A stretch of DNA of 10,881 bases from the NCBI GenBank assembly GCA_021163625.1, contig JAGGTS010000012.1:1-10881 (forward strand). Reading direction: 5' to 3'. Positions 6,635 to 10,881 of this stretch are shown piece after piece. Position numbers and translations under genes: made by a program. Every line of letters starts with the position of its first letter. The first letter of the stretch is position 1. Under the pieces are notes generated by a model. It made no database searches. It saw nothing but the letters and a program-made list of their open reading frames with translations, and was not told where the DNA came from. The DNA comes from a bacterium. Lineage in GTDB: Bacteria; Patescibacteriota; Minisyncoccia; Minisyncoccales; CG1-02-41-26.

Positions 6635-8569
6635 ATGGACTCTCCAATTGATGAAATTAAAAATAGGCTTGATATTGTAGAAGTTATTTCAGAGTATATA
6701 AAACTTCAAAAAGCAGGAGCAAACTATAAAGCTTTATGTCCTTTTCATAATGATAAAAATCCTTCACTTTTTGTTTCTCCTAGCCGCCAAATGTGGAAGT
6801 GTTTTGGGTGCGGAGCGGGTGGTTCGGTTTTTGATTTCGTGATGAAAATAGAAGGAATAGAATTTGGAGATGCTCTGCGCATTTTAGCAAAAAAGGCGGG
6901 AGTTGAGCTTAAAAAACAAACAATACAAGATTCGGTTTTGCAAACGAAGCGCCAGCGCCTTTATGAAATTTCTGAAATTGCTTGTAAATTTTTTGAAAGG
7001 CAGCTAAATGGAAGTCTTTTGGGCAAAAAGGCAAAAGAATATCTAAAGCAAAGGGGTCTAAAAGAAGAGACCATTAAAAAATGGCGTCTTGGTTTGGCTC
7101 CCGATTCTTGGCATGCTCTTTCAGAGTTTCTGATAAGCAGAGGTTATTCGCGCAAGGAGATTGAAGAAGCAGGATTAGCCGTAAAACCCTCGGATGGTTC
7201 TGCCTATTCAGAAAAGGGAGTTTATCAGTACAATTATTATGACAGATTCAGGAAAAGGATAATTTTTCCAATTTTTGATTTGAACTCGCAAGTAATTGGC
7301 TTTGGCGGAAGAATATTAGATTTTCTATCAGACGGACAGCAGGGCGAGGGCGAGGCGACAGGCCAATCAGCGGTAAAAAAAGCTGCAAAATACATAAATA
7401 CTCAAAATACCATTCTTTATGATAAAAGTAAGGTTTTGTATGGCCTGAATTTTGCAAAGGTTGAAATTAGGAAAAGAGATTTTGCCATAATTTGTGAAGG
7501 CTATATGGACGCTATTTTATCTTGGCAAGCAGGCTTTGAAAATACAGTAGCTTCAAGCGGGACGGCTTTAACTGCTTACCAGTTGAGCATTTTGAAACGT
7601 TATACTTCAAATATTTTTACTGCTTTTGATATGGATGTTGCAGGAGATTTTGCAACGAAACGCGGGATAGACCTGGCTCAAAGACAGGGTTTTGAGGTGA
7701 AAATTATTACTATGCCAAAAGGTATGGACCCTGCTGACGTTGCCTCTAAAAGTCCTAAAAAATGGGCGGCTCTTATTTCAAAAGCAAAGGATATAAATAG
7801 TTATTATTTTGAAAATGCCCTTGCAAAGTTTGATAAAAAAACGCCAGAAGGCAAAAAAGCAATATCGGACGCTGTCCTTCCAAAGATAAAGGAAATTCAG
7901 AATAAAATTCTTCAATATCACTGGATAAAAGAGCTTGCGAAAAATCTTAATGTATTAGAAGAATCAATCGTAGAAGAACTTAAAAAAGTAAAATTAAGCG
8001 AAAGGCCAAAGATTGAATCAGGCATTAACAAAGAAGATGAGCAAAGCTATCAGAAAGGAGGCAAGGCAAAAAAAACGCGAATTAACATTATAGAAGAGAG
8101 AGCTCTTGCCTTAGTTTTTAAGAAGCCAGAAATTTTAAGCTCTATCGCAGATAGGGATATCGCATTGTTGTCGGAACCAATGAGAACAATTTTTATAGCT
8201 TTCAAAAAAGAAAAAATTTGGGAAGGCAAAAGGATTAACGATAAATTGGTTGCCAAGCTTGCGAAAAAAGGCGATAAAATAAAAGAAATTTTAGATACGG
8301 CAGGATTTACTGCTGAGGTTGAAGAAGAAGCAGACCTTAAAGAGGAGGATGAATTTTTGCTTTGCTTTAAACAAATAGAATCGATTACAACAAAAGAAAA
8401 AATGGCGGAAATTTCTGCTGAAATCAAAAAAGCAGAGAAGGAGAATGATTTTGATAAAGCCAAAAAACTGATAGGGGAGCTTGATAAATTGGCAAGAAGC
8501 TTTAATAATATTAATAATATTGATGTTAAAAAAGAAAAAAACAATGAGGAAAAAAACAAAAATAAATAA
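6635..8569 (+). CDS. dnaG: DNA primase
   Basis: This 644-aa protein synthesises RNA primers at the replication fork. Domains in order: the CHC2 zinc ribbon with Cys35, His38, Cys56 and Cys59 (CPFHNDKNPSL, then CFGCGAGG); the RNA-polymerase catalytic core with RIIFPIFD and IGFGGRILD at 208-229 and YINTQNTILYDKSKVLYGL at 253-271; and the Toprim motifs EGYMDA (Glu288) and FDMDVAG (Asp332, Asp334) with MDPADV at 364-369. The C-terminal third is helical and charged, in the place of the helicase-binding domain, and ends in an Asn/Lys-rich tail. An insertion of about 18-20 residues (LSDGQQGEGEATGQS and following, 231-250) splits the GGRILD-to-KYIN stretch and is encoded by locally GC-rich DNA. The ATG at 6635 starts 8 bp after the pseudogene stop, with only a weak A-rich leader. 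It overlaps rpoD by 26 bp, and the two form a macromolecular-synthesis operon. Confidence 0.96.
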   Translation: MDSPIDEIKNRLDIVEVISEYIKLQKAGANYKALCPFHNDKNPSLFVSPSRQMWKCFGCGAGGSVFDFVMKIEGIEFGDALRILAKKAGVELKKQTIQDSVLQTKRQRLYEISEIACKFFERQLNGSLLGKKAKEYLKQRGLKEETIKKWRLGLAPDSWHALSEFLISRGYSRKEIEEAGLAVKPSDGSAYSEKGVYQYNYYDRFRKRIIFPIFDLNSQVIGFGGRILDFLSDGQQGEGEATGQSAVKKAAKYINTQNTILYDKSKVLYGLNFAKVEIRKRDFAIICEGYMDAILSWQAGFENTVASSGTALTAYQLSILKRYTSNIFTAFDMDVAGDFATKRGIDLAQRQGFEVKIITMPKGMDPADVASKSPKKWAALISKAKDINSYYFENALAKFDKKTPEGKKAISDAVLPKIKEIQNKILQYHWIKELAKNLNVLEESIVEELKKVKLSERPKIESGINKEDEQSYQKGGKAKKTRINIIEERALALVFKKPEILSSIADRDIALLSEPMRTIFIAFKKEKIWEGKRINDKLVAKLAKKGDKIKEILDTAGFTAEVEEEADLKEEDEFLLCFKQIESITTKEKMAEISAEIKKAEKENDFDKAKKLIGELDKLARSFNNINNIDVKKEKNNEEKNKNK

Positions 8570-10109
8570 GAAAGGGCAGGCCAAAAAGGCCGCAAAAGCA
8601 AGGCAGGCAAAAGCCCCAAAAAAGCAGTCGCCAAAAAAGACAAAGAAAAAAGTTTTGCCGTCAAAGACAGGAAAAAGAAGCAAGGGAATAGAAAAAACGA
8701 ACAGGAAAGTAAAAAGAGCTAAAAGCCTTTCCAAGAAAGAGACAGCAAAAGATGTTTTGAAAAAGAAGGCAAAAAAGAAAACGAGCGGGGCTAATTTACC
8801 TAAGGTTTCTGCGAAAAAAAACAGAACGGGAAAAGTTAAAAGCAAAAAAATAGGCTCTGTGGCTGCTAAATTAACAAAGGCAAAAAAAGCGAAAAAAACG
8901 GCAAAAGGAAAAGGGGTAAAGAAAGAGGCAAGAGGAAAGGCAAAAACAAAAAAGCAGCTTGCAAAGAAACAAAAGAGCAGAAAGCCACAATCTAATAGAA
9001 TAGTCATTAAGCAGGGGAGAAGGAAAATTACTTTGTATAAAAGAAAGGAGGAACCAAAAACTTATCCTAATGAGTTTGAAATTCTTAAAAAGAAAGGAGA
9101 GAAAAGGGGTTTTGTTACCGTTGGTGAAGTTCTTTCTTTGTTTCCAAACCCTGAAAAGCAGATACATTTGATTGAGGAGCTCTATGATTTTTTGAGCAGA
9201 TACGGTATTGATATTTTTGAACGTGAAGAGTTTTTAAAAACAGAACCGAAATCAAAAACCACGAAATTAAGTTTTCAGGCAAAGGTTGACCCTATTCAGA
9301 TGTATTTAAAAGAGGTTGGCAAATTGCCTCGGATTTCTGCTAGGGAAGAAAAGGAACTTTCAAAAAGGATTGAGCAGGGGGACACAGAGGCAAGAAAAAA
9401 ACTTATTCAGGCAAATTTAAGACTGGTGGTTTCGATTGCCAAAAAATATATTGGCCGTTCTCCAAACTTAACTTTTCTTGACTTAATTCAAGAAGGAAAC
9501 TTGGGTCTTTTTAAGGCAGTGGAGAAGTTTGATTGGAGAAAAGGCTATAAATTTTCTACTTACGCAACTTGGTGGATAAGGCAGGCTATCACAAGGGCTT
9601 TGGCCGACCAATCTCGGACTATCCGTATACCTGTTCATATGATAGAAACTCTTAGCCGCTACGAAAAAGCGAAAAAACATCTTTTACAAAGCCTTGGCAG
9701 GCCTCCTCTTGCCGAAGAAATCGCAAGCGAGATGGGCATAGAAGTTGAGAAGGTTCATCATTTGGCAAAAATAAGGCAAAAAGCGGTATCGCTTGAAACG
9801 CCTGTTGGCGACGACGATAAAGATAGTATTTTGGCTGAATTTATCCGCGACGAAAAAACTCCTTCACCATCTCTTGAAGCGGCAAGGAACTTATTACGTA
9901 ATAGGCTTGAAGAAGTGTCGTCGAGCTTAAGCCCAAGGGAGAAAAAGATTTTAGAAATGAGATTTGGCTTGAAAGGTGGCGTTACTTGTACGCTTGATGA
10001 GGTTGGGAAAGAATTTGGAGTGACAAGGGAAAGGATACGCCAAATTCAAGCAAAAGCCTTAGAGAAAATTCGCAAGCTCAAGGATGTGAAAAGGTTGGAG
10101 GATTATTAG
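8544..10109 (+). CDS. rpoD: Primary RNA polymerase sigma factor (sigma-70) with a long basic N-terminal tail
   Basis: This 521-aa protein directs RNA polymerase to housekeeping promoters. Residues 1 to about 150 are a Lys/Ala-rich tail (57 Lys and 8 Arg against 4 acidic residues) that resembles histone H1-like proteins. About 175-230 resembles region 1.1 (GFVTVGEVLSLFP, then YGIDIFE). Region 1.2 begins at DPIQMYLKEVGKLP (249). Region 2 runs to about 362, with NLRLVVSIAKKY, LIQEGNLGLFKAVEKFD, and ATWWIRQAITRALADQSRTIRIP for -10 melting and recognition. Region 3 follows, and region 4.2 has the helix-turn-helix TLDEVGKEFGVTRERIRQIQ at 483-502. The long non-conserved insertion of E. coli RpoD between regions 1.2 and 2 is missing. 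The start is uncertain: ATGs at 8523 and 8544 are both in frame and both inside the end of dnaG. I prefer 8544 because it gives the simplest basic N-terminus with a purine-rich run just upstream. Confidence 0.93.
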   Translation: MRKKTKINKKGQAKKAAKARQAKAPKKQSPKKTKKKVLPSKTGKRSKGIEKTNRKVKRAKSLSKKETAKDVLKKKAKKKTSGANLPKVSAKKNRTGKVKSKKIGSVAAKLTKAKKAKKTAKGKGVKKEARGKAKTKKQLAKKQKSRKPQSNRIVIKQGRRKITLYKRKEEPKTYPNEFEILKKKGEKRGFVTVGEVLSLFPNPEKQIHLIEELYDFLSRYGIDIFEREEFLKTEPKSKTTKLSFQAKVDPIQMYLKEVGKLPRISAREEKELSKRIEQGDTEARKKLIQANLRLVVSIAKKYIGRSPNLTFLDLIQEGNLGLFKAVEKFDWRKGYKFSTYATWWIRQAITRALADQSRTIRIPVHMIETLSRYEKAKKHLLQSLGRPPLAEEIASEMGIEVEKVHHLAKIRQKAVSLETPVGDDDKDSILAEFIRDEKTPSPSLEAARNLLRNRLEEVSSSLSPREKKILEMRFGLKGGVTCTLDEVGKEFGVTRERIRQIQAKALEKIRKLKDVKRLEDY

Positions 10110-10143
10110 TAAAATTTATCTGCCAAGCCGCAGAAGCTAAAAA

Positions 10144-10173
10144 TTCACAGATTTTTACCTTATATTTTATATT
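10144..10173 (+). promoter_or_regulatory. Possible sigma-70 promoter for dcd
   Basis: TTCACA at 10144-10149 differs from TTGACA at one base. It is followed after 18 bp by TATATT (10168-10173), or after 17 bp by TTATAT. Transcription would start near 10180, only about 12 nt ahead of the dcd ATG. It sits in the 82-bp gap after rpoD, which is otherwise A/T-rich and holds no clear terminator, so read-through from rpoD is also possible. Confidence 0.4.
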
Positions 10174-10191
10174 TTTTGATACTTTTCAAAT

Positions 10192-10773
10192 ATGGTTTTA
10201 TCTGACAGAGACATTAAAAAATTGATAAGAGAAAAGCAATTGGTTTTTTACCCACTTCTTTCAGACGATCAGATAGGGCCTGCTTCTGTTGATTTAAAAC
10301 TCAATAATGTTTTTAAGACTTTTAACATTGCAAAGCACCATCTTTTAGATGTTAGGAAAGGATTGCCAGAAGGAGATTTTATGGTCACTCATAGGATTAA
10401 AAAAGGGGAATATTTTATTTTGCATCCTAATAATTTCGTTTTAGTTAATACCAAAGAATATATCAAAGTGCCCGATAACATAGTTTTAAGGGTTGAAGGC
10501 AAAAGCACTTTAGCCCGGATGGGAATTTTAGTTCATACTGCCGGATTTATTGACCCGGGATATGAGGGTACTATTACTTTAGAGGTAAGCAATCAATCAG
10601 ATATCCCTGTTGCTTTATACCCCGGTATGTATATTTGCCAGGTAGCAGTTGAGAATTTATCTTCTCGGGCAGAAATGCCTTATAATAAACGAAAGAAATC
10701 ATTATATTCAAAAGCAAAAGAGCCTTTGCCTGCTAAAACAAATAATTTATTTGAAAACAAAAGAAAAATTTGA
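10192..10773 (+). CDS. dcd: dCTP deaminase (possibly bifunctional dCTP deaminase/dUTPase)
   Basis: This 193-aa protein of the trimeric dUTPase/Dcd fold deaminates dCTP to dUTP, feeding dTMP synthesis in the cytosol. Seen: VLSDRDIKKLI at the N-terminus, the substrate loop DQIGPASVDLKL at 26-37, VEGKSTLAR with Ser105 and Arg109, and TAGFIDPGYEGTITLE at 116-131 with Glu131 as the likely catalytic glutamate. PGMYICQ follows at 144-150, then PYNKRKKSLY near the C-terminus. The usual Arg of the RSSLAR motif is Lys104 here, a conservative change. Length is normal (about 190 aa). The TAGFIDPG version of the motif resembles mycobacterial bifunctional Dcd-Dut enzymes more than E. coli Dcd, so release of dUMP directly is possible but not shown. 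The ATG at 10192 agrees with the family start. It lies between rpoD and tRNA-Asn, with a candidate promoter just upstream. Confidence 0.94.
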   Translation: MVLSDRDIKKLIREKQLVFYPLLSDDQIGPASVDLKLNNVFKTFNIAKHHLLDVRKGLPEGDFMVTHRIKKGEYFILHPNNFVLVNTKEYIKVPDNIVLRVEGKSTLARMGILVHTAGFIDPGYEGTITLEVSNQSDIPVALYPGMYICQVAVENLSSRAEMPYNKRKKSLYSKAKEPLPAKTNNLFENKRKI

Positions 10774-10797
10774 TTTTTTAGCATTTTGTAGTAAAAT
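10770..10797 (+). promoter_or_regulatory. Possible promoter for tRNA-Asn
   Basis: TTGATT (10770-10775, overlapping the dcd stop codon) and TAAAAT (10792-10797) are 16 bp apart. Transcription would start near 10804, just before the mature tRNA 5' end at 10808. The 34-bp gap between dcd and the tRNA has no other visible element. Confidence 0.35.
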
Positions 10798-10807
10798 TAG
10801 CTATTAT

Positions 10808-10879
10808 TCCGCGGTAGCTCAATGGTAGAGCGGGTGGCTGTTAACCACTAGGTTGTAGGTTCGAATCCTACCCGCGGAG
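10808..10879 (+). tRNA. tRNA-Asn (anticodon GUU)
   Basis: A complete 72-nt cloverleaf can be folded. The acceptor stem is TCCGCGG (10808-10814) with CCGCGGA (10872-10878), 7 of 7 paired. The D-stem is GCTC/GAGC. The anticodon stem is GGTGG/CCACT (one G-U pair) with loop CTGTTAA and anticodon GTT at 10840-10842, which reads Asn codons AAC and AAU. The variable loop has 5 nt, and the T-stem is GTAGG/CCTAC with loop TTCGAAT. The discriminator is G10879. The next bases are CA, so the 3' CCA is not encoded and must be added by the CCA-adding enzyme. Confidence 0.96.
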
Positions 10880-10881
10880 CA

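Noticed and set aside
8481..8543. rpoD starting at TTG 8481
   Set aside because: It would add hydrophobic residues from inside dnaG (NWQEALIILIIL) that fit no sigma factor, and ATG codons lie downstream at 8523 and 8544.
8050..9007. Long minus-strand open frames (204 and 238 codons) that look like hydrophobic, Phe/Leu-rich membrane proteins
   Set aside because: They lie opposite dnaG and the Lys-rich rpoD tail; AAA/AAG codons read backwards give TTT/CTT. Phe/Leu richness is therefore an artefact, and the forward proteins have clear motifs.
10119..10134. Terminator after rpoD (TCTGC/GCAGA hairpin)
   Set aside because: The stem is only 5 bp and no T-run follows directly, so it does not meet the usual intrinsic terminator form.
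10764..10778. Terminator at the dcd stop (AAAAAT/ATTTTT)
   Set aside because: An A/T-only stem with a 3-nt loop is too weak; the tract is likely just A/T-rich sequence overlapping a candidate tRNA promoter.

Overview
The window reads as low-GC bacterial chromosome using the standard bacterial code. TGA ends the kinase gene and the dCTP deaminase gene, and Trp is written TGG. Tight gene packing, an A-rich coding style with weak Shine-Dalgarno sequences, and a glycogen cassette with a GH57 enzyme and two GT5 synthases suggest a Patescibacteria/CPR (Parcubacteria-like) genome. That placement is an inference from gene content and style; no taxonomic marker was searched.

Left part (1-5892), glycogen/alpha-glucan metabolism. 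The 3' end of a glycogen-debranching-type glucosidase (+ strand, cut by the window edge) converges on a four-gene minus-strand operon. In transcription order this is a GlgA-type glycogen synthase (507 aa), a GH57 glycoside hydrolase (490 aa), an APH-fold small-molecule kinase (341 aa) and a second GlgA-type synthase (472 aa). The gaps are +2, +1 and -4 bp, so the genes are almost certainly one transcript with coupled translation. The synthases would extend alpha-1,4-glucan, and GH57 and the debranching enzyme would trim or remodel it. The kinase substrate is unknown. No glgC, glgB or glgP is in the window.

Middle (5893-6634). A 19-bp perfect palindrome places a TATAAT on each strand and looks like a divergent promoter. 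It serves the glycogen operon leftwards and a family 2 glycosyltransferase rightwards. That glycosyltransferase is a heavily broken pseudogene with at least four frameshifts and two nonsense codons. Its remains fill the whole gap up to dnaG.

Right part (6635-10881), core information genes on the + strand. dnaG (primase) overlaps rpoD (primary sigma factor), a reduced macromolecular-synthesis operon without rpsU nearby. The sigma factor has an unusual Lys/Ala-rich, histone-H1-like N-terminal tail of about 150 residues ahead of an otherwise complete sigma-70 protein. Next come dcd (dCTP deaminase) and tRNA-Asn(GUU) at the right edge, without an encoded CCA. I see no CRISPR array, insertion sequence, phage gene or rRNA.
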